In this document: one piece after another, positions 45,597 to 54,073 of the stretch
Numbering within the stretch: position 1 is the stretch's first letter
How the letters are laid out: each line of letters opens with the position of its first letter
Assembly: GCF_001439845.1 (NCBI RefSeq)
Contig: NZ_JYLO01000002.1
Coordinates: forward strand, 457,970-521,969
DNA from: Pseudomonas lactis
Lineage (GTDB): Bacteria; Pseudomonadota; Gammaproteobacteria; Pseudomonadales; Pseudomonadaceae
Length of the DNA: 64,000 bases
Direction of reading: 5' to 3'
The notes under the pieces: generated by a model
Databases searched by the model: none
What the model was told of the DNA's origin: nothing
The model's input: the letters and a program-made list of their open reading frames with translations, nothing else
Made by a program: the position numbers and the translations under genes

Positions 45597-46523
45597 TTAC
45601 CCCGCCATCGCCAAGCGGTTGCGACCTTCGCGCTTGGCCACGTACAACGCATTATCGGCCCGACGCAGCAGGCTTTCAGCCGACTCGGCCGCCAGCAGTG
45701 TCGAGCAACCGAGGCTCACGGTCAGTTCGATTCGCGTGCCCTCCACCCAGTAGTCCTGGGCTTGTGCCGCCTGGCGCAGGCGCTCTCCCACCATCCTCGC
45801 GGCATCGCGACCGGTATTGGACAGCAGGATCAAAAACTCTTCCCCGCCAAACCGGAACACCATGTCCACGTTACGCAATTGGCGTTTGATCGCCCCCGCC
45901 ACGGCGCGCAGCACGCTATCGCCCGCGGCATGCCCATGGGTGTCGTTGATTTTCTTGAAATGGTCGATGTCCAGCATCAACAACGACAGCGGGTGCAGGT
46001 GCCGGCGTGCCATGTCGATTTCTCGCTGCAGCGTCTGGTCCATGGCCACACGGTTGCCGGTTTCGGTCAACGGGTCGCGCAGGGCGCTGCGGGTGGCGGC
46101 GCGGTAGAGCAGGGCGTTGCGCATCGGATAAAGCAAGGTCACCAGCAGCAGTTCAAGCTGGCTCAACTCCTCTTCAAGCAACCGCTGGTTGCGACGAAAG
46201 ACCAGTTCCCCCAGGTGCTCGCCTTCATGGCTCAGGGTGTAGCTGACGGAGTGATGACCCCGGTGGCCAAACTCCAGGCGCAGGTCGCTGGCGGCGTGAC
46301 GGTATTGCAGCGCGTCCAGCGGCACCAGGCGCTGTACCTCACGAAAGAACAGACCCAGGATGCGCTCCGGCTCCAGGCTGGTCTGCAACTGCTGGTTCAG
46401 TTGCTGGCGAAGTTCGGCGAGGGTGGCGGGGCGGCGTGGGCGTAAGGATGGCTGGCCAAATCCCAGGCGTTGCAATTTGGCACTGTCAAAGTCAATTGCG
46501 TTGGTCTGGGTGGGGGTTTTCAT
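45597..46523 (-). CDS. Diguanylate cyclase (GGDEF)
   Basis: A 308-residue soluble protein. A sensor-like first half (residues 1–150, about 60–145 may be GAF-like: EVQRLVPLDALQY and RHAASDLRLEFGHRGHH) leads into a GGDEF domain from about 145. The GGDEF motif is RFGGEEFLILLS near residue 230 (G-G-E-E-F), expected to be active; the I-site cannot be confirmed without alignment. It makes c-di-GMP, opposing or complementing the nearby RbdA. Start chosen at 46523, not 46544, since MKTPTQTNAIDFDSAKLQ fits better. It converges on undA. Confidence 0.88.
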   Translation of the reverse strand: MKTPTQTNAIDFDSAKLQRLGFGQPSLRPRRPATLAELRQQLNQQLQTSLEPERILGLFFREVQRLVPLDALQYRHAASDLRLEFGHRGHHSVSYTLSHEGEHLGELVFRRNQRLLEEELSQLELLLVTLLYPMRNALLYRAATRSALRDPLTETGNRVAMDQTLQREIDMARRHLHPLSLLMLDIDHFKKINDTHGHAAGDSVLRAVAGAIKRQLRNVDMVFRFGGEEFLILLSNTGRDAARMVGERLRQAAQAQDYWVEGTRIELTVSLGCSTLLAAESAESLLRRADNALYVAKREGRNRLAMAG

Positions 46524-46935
46524 AAGCGGGTGGCCTCTAAGCACTGGGCTGTCTTACAGGCGGGATGAGAGTGGCGAGTGCCAAGCGTCTTACTGATCCG
46601 TCAGTTCCGTAAAACATTGGAAACAGTTTAAACCGCTTTTCCTTGGGTTATAACCCCGGGGCACTGCCGCACGTCTTGTCATCGCCGAACCTGCTTGAAC
46701 AGTACTAGAGCGAGATTCATGCCAAGTGTATTTAGTTGGCAAAAATCCTTATAAATCAATTAACTAATTTTTAAGTAAGAAAAGTCCGTTAAAGCATGGC
46801 GTCAGTTATTTGGCTGATTGGGGCCAGCGTTGCCGCCAGCCCGGTTGACGTAACTGTTTCGGTGGGGCGAGTTGCTTGTCGCAAATAAACAACGCTTCGG
46901 TTATTCGTGAACAAAGTACACCGCACCCATCACCA
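46524..46935. other. Gene-free AT-rich interval
   Basis: About 410 bases between the GGDEF gene and lldD. The stretch 46700–46800 (tttttaagtaagaaaagtcc) is AT-rich and should hold the promoter of the GGDEF gene. No coding pattern, no tRNA fold, no REP. Confidence 0.4.
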
Positions 46936-48066
46936 CTAGACCAGGGTGGTACGGTCGATCTGCGCGATGGAGGTGACCCCGGTCAGGGTCATGGCCACGC
47001 GCATTTCCTTGGCAAAGATATCCAAAAGGTTCTCCACCCCATGCTGGCCCTCGGCGGCCAGCGCATAGGCGGTGGCACGCCCCAGCAGACACGCCTTGGC
47101 ACCCAGGGCGAGCATGCGCACCACGTCGAGCCCGGAGCGAATGCCCGAATCCACCAGCACGGTCAGGTCATCGCCCACCGCTTCGGCAATCGGCGGCAAC
47201 GCCTTGGCCGTGGAGAGCACCCCGTCGAGCTGGCGGCCGCCATGGTTGGAGACCACGATGCCGTCGGCACCGAAACTCACCGCATCCTTGGCATCCTGCG
47301 GGTCGAGGATGCCCTTGATGATCATCGGGCCTTTCCAGAACTCGCGGATCCACTCCAGATCTTTCCAACTGATCGACGGGTCGAAGTTATTGGCCAGCCA
47401 GCCAATGTAGTCTTCCAGGTGGGTGGGTTTGCCCAGGTATTTGGAGATATTGCCCAGGTCGTGGGGCCGGCCCATCAAGCCCACATCGAAGGCCCATTGC
47501 GGCTTGGTCACCGCCTGCAACATGCGCCGCTGCGCCGCATAGGGGCCGGACATGCCCGAGTGAGCGTCGCGGTAGCGTGCGCCGGGTGTGGGCATATCTA
47601 CGGTAAACACCAGCGTGGTCACCCCGGCGGCCTGCGCCCGCTCCAGGGCGTTGCGCATGAAGCCGCGATCCTTGAGCACATACAGCTGGAACCAGATCGA
47701 CTGCGGGCTCTGAGAAGCCACTTCCTCAATCGAACACACCGACACCGTCGACAGGCAAAAGGGGATGTGTTTGTTGGCCGCCGCTTTGGCCGCTTGCACT
47801 TCACCGCGTCGCGCATACATGCCGGTCAGGCCGACCGGGCTGAGGATCACCGGCATCGCCAGTTCGGTGCCGAACAGCTGGGTGGTAAGGCTCAGGTCGT
47901 CGACATTGCGCAGGATGCGTTGACGCAGGCTGATCTCGGCCAGGTCCGAACTGTTGGCGCGCAACGTGTGCTCAGCGTAAGCGCCGCCGTCGATGTAATC
48001 GAACAGAAAGCGCGGCAACTTGCGCTTGGCCGCAGCGCGGTAGTCGGAAGCGGACGAGATGATCAT
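46936..48066 (-). CDS. lldD: FMN-dependent L-lactate dehydrogenase
   Basis: A 376-residue flavoenzyme oxidising L-lactate to pyruvate, passing electrons to the respiratory chain. FMN/substrate motifs: [17 protein letters not shown] near residue 22, [19 protein letters not shown] near 70, [16 protein letters not shown] near 268 (catalytic His), and [18 protein letters not shown] near 303. Start is [17 protein letters not shown] at 48066, as in E. coli LldD; the frame extends 5 codons further upstream. There is no lldP beside it, and the divergent gene is a LysR protein instead of the usual LldR, so control may differ from the lactate operon. Confidence 0.9.
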   Translation of the reverse strand: MIISSASDYRAAAKRKLPRFLFDYIDGGAYAEHTLRANSSDLAEISLRQRILRNVDDLSLTTQLFGTELAMPVILSPVGLTGMYARRGEVQAAKAAANKHIPFCLSTVSVCSIEEVASQSPQSIWFQLYVLKDRGFMRNALERAQAAGVTTLVFTVDMPTPGARYRDAHSGMSGPYAAQRRMLQAVTKPQWAFDVGLMGRPHDLGNISKYLGKPTHLEDYIGWLANNFDPSISWKDLEWIREFWKGPMIIKGILDPQDAKDAVSFGADGIVVSNHGGRQLDGVLSTAKALPPIAEAVGDDLTVLVDSGIRSGLDVVRMLALGAKACLLGRATAYALAAEGQHGVENLLDIFAKEMRVAMTLTGVTSIAQIDRTTLV

Positions 48067-48166
48067 CGACGGTGTCTCCACAGGGCAAAGTGCTACACCC
48101 TAAGCAAAGTTATGCCATGATGAAAACAACTTTTATCACTGCTATCCAGTCGCCAAAGGAATACTG

Positions 48167-49090
48167 ATGAACTTGCGAACCTTGCGTGCGTTTGTCGAAG
48201 TGGTGCGCCAAGGCGGGTTCTCCCAGGCGGCCGAAGTGGTTGCCCTCACTCAGTCCACCGTCAGCAAAGCAGTCAAGACTCTGGAGGACGAATTGGGCAT
48301 GCCACTGCTCAATCGTCTCGGCCACAAGAACGAACTCACCGCCGCCGGTGAAATTGCCTACCGCCGCGCCTTGGTAATGCTCGCCGAACGCACCGACCTG
48401 ATGGCCGAAATCAACGACCTGCGCGGCCTCAGGGGCGGGGTGCTGCGCATCGGCCTGCCGCCGGTAGGGTGCGGCGTGCTGTTCGCGGCCATGTTTGCCA
48501 CTTACCGCAGCCGCTACCCAGGCATCGACATCGAACTGACCGAGTACGGCAGTAAAAGGCTGCGCGAATGCCTGGAAGCGGGAGAAGTCGATCTGGCCGC
48601 ACTGCTGCTGCCGGTGGACGAAGGCTTCGACTACCAGCCAGTACGCAACGAACCTCTGATCGCAGTGCTGCCCGTCAGCCACCCATTGGCCCGCCGCAAG
48701 CGCATCGACTTCACCGACCTGGCGGACTCGCCGTTCATCCTGTTCGAAGCGGGTTTTGCCCTCAACGCGAAGATCCTCAGTGCGTGCGAGCGTAAAGGCG
48801 TAACCCCCAAAGTCACTGCTCGTAGCGGGCAGATCGACTTTATCGTCGATCTGGTCACCGCCGGCCTGGGCGTCGCCTTCCTGCCCCGGATGCTGGCGCA
48901 CAAACACCAACATCCCGGCATCGCCTTGATCCCCCTGGACGAACCCCACACCGATTGGCATATCGCCCTGGCCTGGCGCGCCAGCGCCCACCTGCCACCG
49001 GCGGCACGGGCCTGGTTGGATCTTGCCAAGGAGCCGTCGTATTCAAGCGGGCAGGGGGGCGATTTACGGAAAGTGTCAGAGGATGCTTGA
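48167..49090 (+). CDS. LysR-family regulator
   Basis: A 307-residue LysR-type regulator, HTH at residues 2–60 (RTLRAFVEVVRQGGFSQAAE then STVSKAVKTLEDELG) and effector domain from about 88. Divergent from lldD with 100 bases between the starts, so it probably controls lldD and itself. The C-terminal half retains the two alpha/beta subdomains with the PFILFEAGFALNAKI block. Effector unknown. It is the last chromosomal gene before the tRNA-Asn hotspot. Confidence 0.87.
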   Translation: MNLRTLRAFVEVVRQGGFSQAAEVVALTQSTVSKAVKTLEDELGMPLLNRLGHKNELTAAGEIAYRRALVMLAERTDLMAEINDLRGLRGGVLRIGLPPVGCGVLFAAMFATYRSRYPGIDIELTEYGSKRLRECLEAGEVDLAALLLPVDEGFDYQPVRNEPLIAVLPVSHPLARRKRIDFTDLADSPFILFEAGFALNAKILSACERKGVTPKVTARSGQIDFIVDLVTAGLGVAFLPRMLAHKHQHPGIALIPLDEPHTDWHIALAWRASAHLPPAARAWLDLAKEPSYSSGQGGDLRKVSEDA

Positions 49091-49123
49091 CTTCTTCTTT
49101 TTAATCAGTAACATACGGCGCAT

Positions 49124-49199
49124 TCCGCGATAGCTCAGTTGGTAGAGCAAATGACTGTTAATCATTGGGTCCCTGGTTCGAGTCCAGGTCGTGGAGCCA
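49124..49199 (+). tRNA. tRNA-Asn (anticodon GTT)
   Basis: A 76-base cloverleaf: acceptor TCCGCGA pairs with TCGTGGA, D-arm AGCTCAGTTGGTAGAGCA, anticodon loop CTGTTAA with anticodon GTT, T-arm CTGGTTCGAGTCCAGG, and encoded CCA. It is intact and acts as the likely integration target (attB) for the accessory region to its right. Confidence 0.97.
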
Positions 49200-49290
49200 G
49201 ATAGAGAAAAGCCTGTAGAGATACAGGCTTTTTTTGCTTGGGATTTGACCCAGCAATCCAAACGCTTAGCGCGCTTAGCATGACGCCATC
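49183..49290 (+). repeat. attL-like direct repeat, first copy (intact tRNA 3' end plus spacer)
   Basis: The segment starting at the tRNA T-arm (tccaggtcgtgg) and running through the terminator to gacgccatc recurs at 56619–56715, with minor changes (loss of 'gag', a few substitutions and a shorter gcttagc repeat). Confidence 0.85.
49207..49235 (+). terminator. tRNA-Asn terminator
   Basis: Stem gcctgt/acaggc around agagat, followed by T7, 8–36 bases past the tRNA. The same structure appears duplicated at 56640–56669. Confidence 0.9.
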
Positions 49291-49319
49291 TCTAATCCTT
49301 CGATTCAGAGGTAAGGCCA

Positions 49320-49567
49320 ATGAAAGTCGCTGCAGTCGTTTCAACCAAAGGCGGGCCGGGGGAAACCACGGTTGGCGCCAATCTAGGCGCGTTCTGCGCC
49401 GACGCGGGTCTTCGGACCTGATCCATTCGAATGATCCGATAAATCAGCTTGGAAGTTTGTTGCTTCATGCTGCTGATGGACGCTTTCGCCTGAAGAATTT
49501 GATATCGGCGTTCGCTCAGGATTTCGATTTGATCCTTGTCGACACCGGAGGGAAAAGGCATGTATAG
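49320..49567 (+). pseudogene. parA/soj remnant of an integrative element
   Basis: Begins MKVAAVVSTKGGPGETTVGA, the start of ICE-type ParA proteins (the usual KGGPGKTT has K changed to E), then stops after 33 codons (49419–49421). A different frame resumes with SNDPINQLGSLLLHAADGRF and FDLILVDTGGKR, the internal signature of the same family. So about 75 residues are missing between the pieces and the C-terminal half is gone. parA sits right next to the tRNA attachment site in such elements. Confidence 0.8.
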
Positions 49568-49719
49568 GCAGCTTCGAGGGTGTCGCCTAAGCGGCTGCCC
49601 AAGTCGCCGAAGCTCGCAGGTTGCTCTAGGTAGGCAGCCTCATACCAAGCGCACTCTGTGAAGACGACTGGCAGTTTGAACAGCTGGGTTTGCAACGATG
49701 TGAGGTTTTCGAGTTTCAT
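49516..49719 (-). CDS. Short unrecognised frame, possibly a gene fragment
   Basis: A 67-residue minus-strand frame from ATG 49719 (MKLENLTSLQTQLFKLPVVF) that runs into the antisense of the parA remnant from about 49566 on. No family recognised. The junction at 49566 suggests a truncated gene fused to other debris. Confidence 0.25.
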   Translation of the reverse strand: MKLENLTSLQTQLFKLPVVFTECAWYEAAYLEQPASFGDLGSRLGDTLEAAYTCLFPPVSTRIKSKS

Positions 49720-49880
49720 GTGTCTCTCCGCAAAAAGCCCAAAACGGCGAGACACGTCGCCCATACGGCGAGTGTTCCCCGCATGGCTGAATAGCTACAA
49801 ATCAGGACACGGACAAGGCCGGCGTCTTAAAGCTAATAGGCCACCGGTTGGTTACTGATGGCTGAGGGTGTCGCGATGGA

Positions 49881-50255
49881 TCAAGAAGTGACGACTTTCC
49901 CGTAAACCTCGTAAAGGCTCTTCAAAATGGGGAAGCCAAAACAGAGAACCAGGAGCCAGAATTGCCAACGAAGCACCGTTATGTTTGATTCTAGTTTTGA
50001 CACTGAGCTTTGAAATTGACTGGCTTGGCGTTCGACCAGTGTTCGCAAATCCGCGCCTTGCTCCTTAATCAAGGCGGTGAGGTCAGTACGTAATGCAGTG
50101 ATCGAACCCTGAAGGTGCGACTCGGTACGCTCTAAGTCGGATATTGAAGCGAAATCTTTCACATCGTCCTCCCATGCATCTACAACAGCTTTAGCTTTGT
50201 TATTTGGCACACTGATGGATGTCAGCGCGTCATATAAGGCAAGCGATAGTTTCAT
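49881..50255 (-). CDS. Small coiled-coil protein with C-terminal membrane anchor
   Basis: A 124-residue protein beginning MKLSLALYDALTSISVPNNK. Residues 15–90 are charged and helical (SDLERTESHLQGSITALRTD), and residues 95–115 form a hydrophobic helix (WQFWLLVLCFGFPILKSL). It resembles the DUF1640-type coiled-coil proteins found in mobile DNA of pseudomonads. AGGAG precedes the second ATG at 50255. Role unknown. It lies within the island and is isolated. Confidence 0.65.
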   Translation of the reverse strand: MKLSLALYDALTSISVPNNKAKAVVDAWEDDVKDFASISDLERTESHLQGSITALRTDLTALIKEQGADLRTLVERQASQFQSSVSKLESNITVLRWQFWLLVLCFGFPILKSLYEVYGKVVTS

Positions 50256-51000
50256 CATGTCTCCTGCGATTGGCAAGTGACGTAAAGACCCCACCTGACG
50301 GCAGGCTCCCGTCACAGTGAGGGTTGGTGCATTCGGTCGGCGAGAATGTCGACGACTGTCCGCGCTACCGAATATTTTGCGAACTACAGCTGATCAACAC
50401 GGATAGCGTGGTGACCTTCAAGATCCATGTCACCTCGGCAAGTGCTGTCTACGACAGCGAACCAGTCCAGATAATCGACTTAAACGTTATGGCGATCCAG
50501 TCAGACGTTTCTTGGAATCTTGTAGGGAATGTGCGGCATCTAGTGAACTGCGCGTTCTGGACCCGTTGGAGGGAGCTAATGACAGCCAAATTGATCCGAT
50601 TTGCCTGTGGCTCCGCCTTAGATTTATGACTGGTGTTCTGTAAGTCTATCGCTGTAATTACTCTTACAAGGCTTTGCGGCATCCCCCCTCGTGAAAATCG
50701 GCGTGACAAACACCGAAGTCACCCGCAACGGCGATACAGATAAGGGGGCTGCAGCCCACGCAATGGAGTGCACCTGACTGACAGTCAGGCATGGCCCGGT
50801 CATCGCTTCACGGCCTTCACCCGACTCAGGATCTCGCGGCGCCGGTTTCGTCAGCCAATGCAGTCTCCACCCGCCCGCTTCTGCGCAAGTGAGCCACCGG
50901 CATGCGGCTGCGCGAGGCCATTTTTTGGCCGGCTTAACGCGCTTAAAACGTGAGGCCGAGCACTACGGCAAGATCAACATCCAAGATGGCACTTACAGGC
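50256..51000. other. Gene-poor debris region
   Basis: Nearly 750 bases with no frame I can support. Frames such as 50324–50629 lack family features. Bits such as a KREAEHYGKINIQDGTYRL stretch (around 50945–51000) look like the tail of a decayed gene. Confidence 0.35.
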
Positions 51001-51846
51001 TCAGGCACTGCTGTTACGGAAACTGCCCGGTGTAATGCCGACTACTTTTTTGAAGGCCCGGGTCATGTGGCTTTGATCGAAGAAGCCGCAAGTGAATGAC
51101 GCTTCTGCGAGACTGGACCCGGTGCGCAGCAGTTTTTGGACATGGGCGATTCTTTTCTGGATTTGATAGCTGTGGGGGGAGATGCCAACGCTTTTTTTGA
51201 ACACCCGGATCAGGTAAAGAGGGTCGAGGTTCACCAGTTGCGCCAGATCTTCCAGCAACAGATGTTTGTCGAACTCGTCTTCGAGCTTCTTCTTGATCTT
51301 TTGCACGGCGTGCTGCTCAGCCGCACTGACTGGTTCGATGGGCGCTCCGCTGCGCTCGAAAAGCTCTGTCACCAGATCCAGAAGGATAGTTTCCCGCTCA
51401 AGGCTGGGTGGGGATTTTTCAATGAGTTGATGCTGATGCAAAAAGATGCGGGCGAAGTCGGGGGCCTGGCTCAGAGCTGTTTGAAAAAGATGAATATGAT
51501 CCTCTGAAAAGCGCCCTTGAAACACTACGCGATTGACCCATTCGGGGTCGATATAGAGCATTCGATACATCCAGCCCTCATCGTGGCCTGGCAAGCCGTC
51601 GTGGATCTCCCCAGGGGTAATGGTGACCACACTGCCAGCGACACCCATGTAGTAACTGCCGCGATAAAATAGCTTTTCAACACCGCTACTTATAACGCCG
51701 ATAGCGTATCTGTCATGTGAATGTCGGCCGAAAGATTGGGTGCTATAACGCGCAGATAGCAACTCGCAGTCGCCTTCGGGTATACGCCAGAATTGAACAA
51801 AATCCGTATCTTTTTGAGGGGCTTTTTCACTGCGAATCCCGTCCAT
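51001..51846 (-). CDS. AraC-family transcriptional regulator
   Basis: A 281-residue AraC-type regulator: a cupin sensing domain (about residues 20–130: SFGRHSHDRYAIGVISSGVE and TITPGEIHDGLPGHDEGW) and two helix-turn-helix motifs at the C-terminus (ALQ-LVNLDPLYLIRVFKKSVG and CGFFDQSHMTRAFKKVVGIT). Start at 51846 assumed; a GTG at 51900 is the alternative and would overlap the palindrome. It is divergent from the GST gene and lies beside the N-hydroxylase cluster, which it most likely activates. Confidence 0.87.
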   Translation of the reverse strand: MDGIRSEKAPQKDTDFVQFWRIPEGDCELLSARYSTQSFGRHSHDRYAIGVISSGVEKLFYRGSYYMGVAGSVVTITPGEIHDGLPGHDEGWMYRMLYIDPEWVNRVVFQGRFSEDHIHLFQTALSQAPDFARIFLHQHQLIEKSPPSLERETILLDLVTELFERSGAPIEPVSAAEQHAVQKIKKKLEDEFDKHLLLEDLAQLVNLDPLYLIRVFKKSVGISPHSYQIQKRIAHVQKLLRTGSSLAEASFTCGFFDQSHMTRAFKKVVGITPGSFRNSSA

Positions 51847-51886
51847 CCATTGTCCAGTTTTGTGCAATACGTATGAAAAAAAGGTC

Positions 51887-51898
51887 GCTAAATTTAGC
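51887..51898. promoter_or_regulatory. Perfect 12-base palindrome in the divergent promoter
   Basis: GCTAAATTTAGC lies between the AraC gene and the GST gene, 32 bases before the GST start. It is a candidate operator; its role is inference. Confidence 0.45.
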
Positions 51899-51929
51899 AC
51901 CTATTTCATAAAACAAGCTAGGGGATGCG

Positions 51930-52553
51930 ATGTCTACAAAACTGGTAATTGGGGATTTTAATAAGTCGTCATGGTCATTTCGTGCGTGGCTGGTTCTTGT
52001 GACAGCCGACGTTTCGTTTGAAACCCTTCAGCTGAAACTGGAACAGAGCGACACCCGCCAGCAAATCCTCGAACACTCGCCTTCTGGCCGAGTCCCGGCA
52101 CTGTTACTCAATGGCATAGTGATCAACGACAGCCTGGCCATCAGCGAATACGTTGCCGACGCCTATCCTGGCGCCAACCTCTGGCCCCAGGACCCGCAGG
52201 TCAAAGCACTCGCGCGCGCCGCAGCGGCGGAGATGCACTCCGGCTTCACGCACCTGCGCACACAGATGTCGTTCGGCCTGAACACCGGTGATACCCCTGA
52301 AACGCTTACCGCCCAGACGCGTGAAGAAGTCATGCGCGTGTTCGATATCTGGAACAACCTGCGCGCGCTGAGCGGTTCGAAGCAGTTCCTCTGCGGCGAC
52401 TTCGGCATTGTCGATGCCATGTTTGTTCCGGTGGTATTTCGTTTCCGTCGTTATGGCATTGCCATACCGGCACAACTGCAGGGATATGTCGACAACATCC
52501 TGGCGTATGCACCGGTACAACAATGGTTGAAGCTGGCGGCACAAGAAGTTTAA
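51930..52553 (+). CDS. Glutathione S-transferase, first gene of the island cluster
   Basis: A 207-residue GST-fold protein. The N-terminal domain has NKSSWSFRAWLVL (a Ser near residue 13 is the candidate for activating glutathione), PSGRVPALLLNGIVINDSLA near 50–70 (D-S glutamyl-binding pair) and the C-terminal domain shows FGIVDAMFVPVVFRF near 155. It is the first gene after the AraC regulator and 126 bases ahead of the N-hydroxylase, so it is probably part of the same pathway, perhaps conjugating or isomerising an intermediate. Its substrate is unknown. Confidence 0.87.
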   Translation: MSTKLVIGDFNKSSWSFRAWLVLVTADVSFETLQLKLEQSDTRQQILEHSPSGRVPALLLNGIVINDSLAISEYVADAYPGANLWPQDPQVKALARAAAAEMHSGFTHLRTQMSFGLNTGDTPETLTAQTREEVMRVFDIWNNLRALSGSKQFLCGDFGIVDAMFVPVVFRFRRYGIAIPAQLQGYVDNILAYAPVQQWLKLAAQEV

Positions 52554-52679
52554 AGAACAGCACTACCGATATCGATTAAAGATAACGACAAACAACTTTT
52601 GTTGACCGCATGCAGGAAAGACCTCAGGGGCTTTTCTGCTTTGCTGAGTCTGACTTTTGTAATAAATGGGGATAAAGCT

Positions 52680-54023
52680 GTGAGCGTTCATAACGTTAAT
52701 ACCAGTGATTCAGGGCGTGACGGGCAAGTCTACGATGTCATCGGTATAGGTTTTGGGCCCGCGAACATCGCCTTGGCCATTGCCTTGGAAGAATTAGGCT
52801 TTGCCGGAACACGCCTGTTCCTGGAGCGCCAGGGCAGTACGAAATGGCAACCGCAGATGATGCTGTCGGGCAGCGATATCCAGAATCATCCGAGCCGCGA
52901 TCTGGTGACGCCACGCAACCCGCGCAGCCGCTACACCTTCACCAACTTCCTGTTCGAAAATGATCGGCTTTTCGAGCACCTCAATCTTGGTTTGGAGTTT
53001 CCGCTGCGCAGCGAATTCGCCGAGTACGTGCGCTGGGTCGCGGGTTTCTTTGCCAAAGACGTGGTTTACAACCAGGCCGTGACATCGATTCAGGCAGACC
53101 CTGTCAGCAACCTGTATTGCGTGACTACGCAAACCGGGAGCAAGTTTTTTGCCCGCTCGCTGGTCGTCGCACCCGGGCGGACACCCGTGATCCCGCAGGC
53201 ATTCACCGACTGCGCCGCCGACCAGGTTTTCCATTTGACCCAGTACCTCGGGCGGTTGGCGCAACTAGCGCAACAGCGCGAGTTGAAGCGGGTCGCGGTA
53301 GTAGGCGGCAGCCAGAGTGCGATCGAGATCATGCTGCACCTGCGCCATAGCTACCCACACCTCGAGATCATCAACATCCAGCGCGGCTACGGTTTCCGCC
53401 TCAAGGACACCAGCCAGTTCAGCGAGCATGTGTACTTCCCGTCCTTTGTTGACCAGTACTACAACAGTTCCGCCGAAGCGAAGAAGAACATCAACCGCCA
53501 CTTGCATTACACCAACTACTCCGCTGCCGACGCCGACGTGATCTCGGAGTTGTATGTAGGCATGTATGAAGACAAGTTGCAGGGTAAAAACAGAACCACC
53601 ATCAAGAGTTTCAGTGACATCCAGGCTTGCACAGCCACCGGCCACAGCTACTCGCTGACGCTACTCGACACCCAGGCCGGGACCACCGAACAACTGCCTG
53701 AGTTGGACGCTGTCGTGCTGGCTACCGGATTCCGCAACCTGGGCACCGGCGCCCAAGACGAACGTTTCCCCTCCATTCTGCGCGACCTGGCCGAAAGCCT
53801 GGACTGTGATGCCCAGGGCGTGATTCGCATCGGACGTGATTATCGCCTGTCCGCGCGCGCAGGCTGCAACTTGCCGGCGCTTTACCTCAACGGTTTGTGC
53901 GAGTCGTCCCACGGCTACGGCGATGCAGGCTCCTTCAGCCTGTTGTCGCTGCGGGCCCGGGAAATTTTCACGTCGTTGAGCGAACAACTGGGGCTGGAAG
54001 ACGCCGCAGAAAAAATCGCCTGA
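52680..54023 (+). CDS. L-lysine/L-ornithine-type N-hydroxylase (FAD/NADPH monooxygenase)
   Basis: A 447-residue flavin-dependent N-monooxygenase of the IucD/PvdA/SidA group, which hydroxylates the side-chain amine of ornithine, lysine or a diamine. FAD motif GIGFGPANIALAIALEELGF near residue 24, NADPH motif VVGGSQSAIEIML near 210, and the ATG motif VLATGFRNLGTG near 350 are all intact. GTG at 52680 with GGGGAT upstream is the chosen start. It is not in a siderophore operon: no peptide synthetase or acylase is near. The following aminotransferase resembles diaminobutyrate makers, so a C4 diamine substrate is plausible. Confidence 0.88.
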   Translation: MSVHNVNTSDSGRDGQVYDVIGIGFGPANIALAIALEELGFAGTRLFLERQGSTKWQPQMMLSGSDIQNHPSRDLVTPRNPRSRYTFTNFLFENDRLFEHLNLGLEFPLRSEFAEYVRWVAGFFAKDVVYNQAVTSIQADPVSNLYCVTTQTGSKFFARSLVVAPGRTPVIPQAFTDCAADQVFHLTQYLGRLAQLAQQRELKRVAVVGGSQSAIEIMLHLRHSYPHLEIINIQRGYGFRLKDTSQFSEHVYFPSFVDQYYNSSAEAKKNINRHLHYTNYSAADADVISELYVGMYEDKLQGKNRTTIKSFSDIQACTATGHSYSLTLLDTQAGTTEQLPELDAVVLATGFRNLGTGAQDERFPSILRDLAESLDCDAQGVIRIGRDYRLSARAGCNLPALYLNGLCESSHGYGDAGSFSLLSLRAREIFTSLSEQLGLEDAAEKIA

Positions 54024-54073
54024 GTCGCCTTTTGATCGCACGCACCTCGACCCCTTATATGAGTAGGCCGTAA

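Noticed and set aside
50324..50629. 101-residue frame in the island's gene-poor region
   Set aside because: No domain, no good ribosome-binding site; could be debris, not enough support for a gene.
52612..52639. Hairpin before the N-hydroxylase start (gcaggaaag...cttttctgc)
   Set aside because: Possible attenuator, but no proper terminator tail and no leader peptide; insufficient support.
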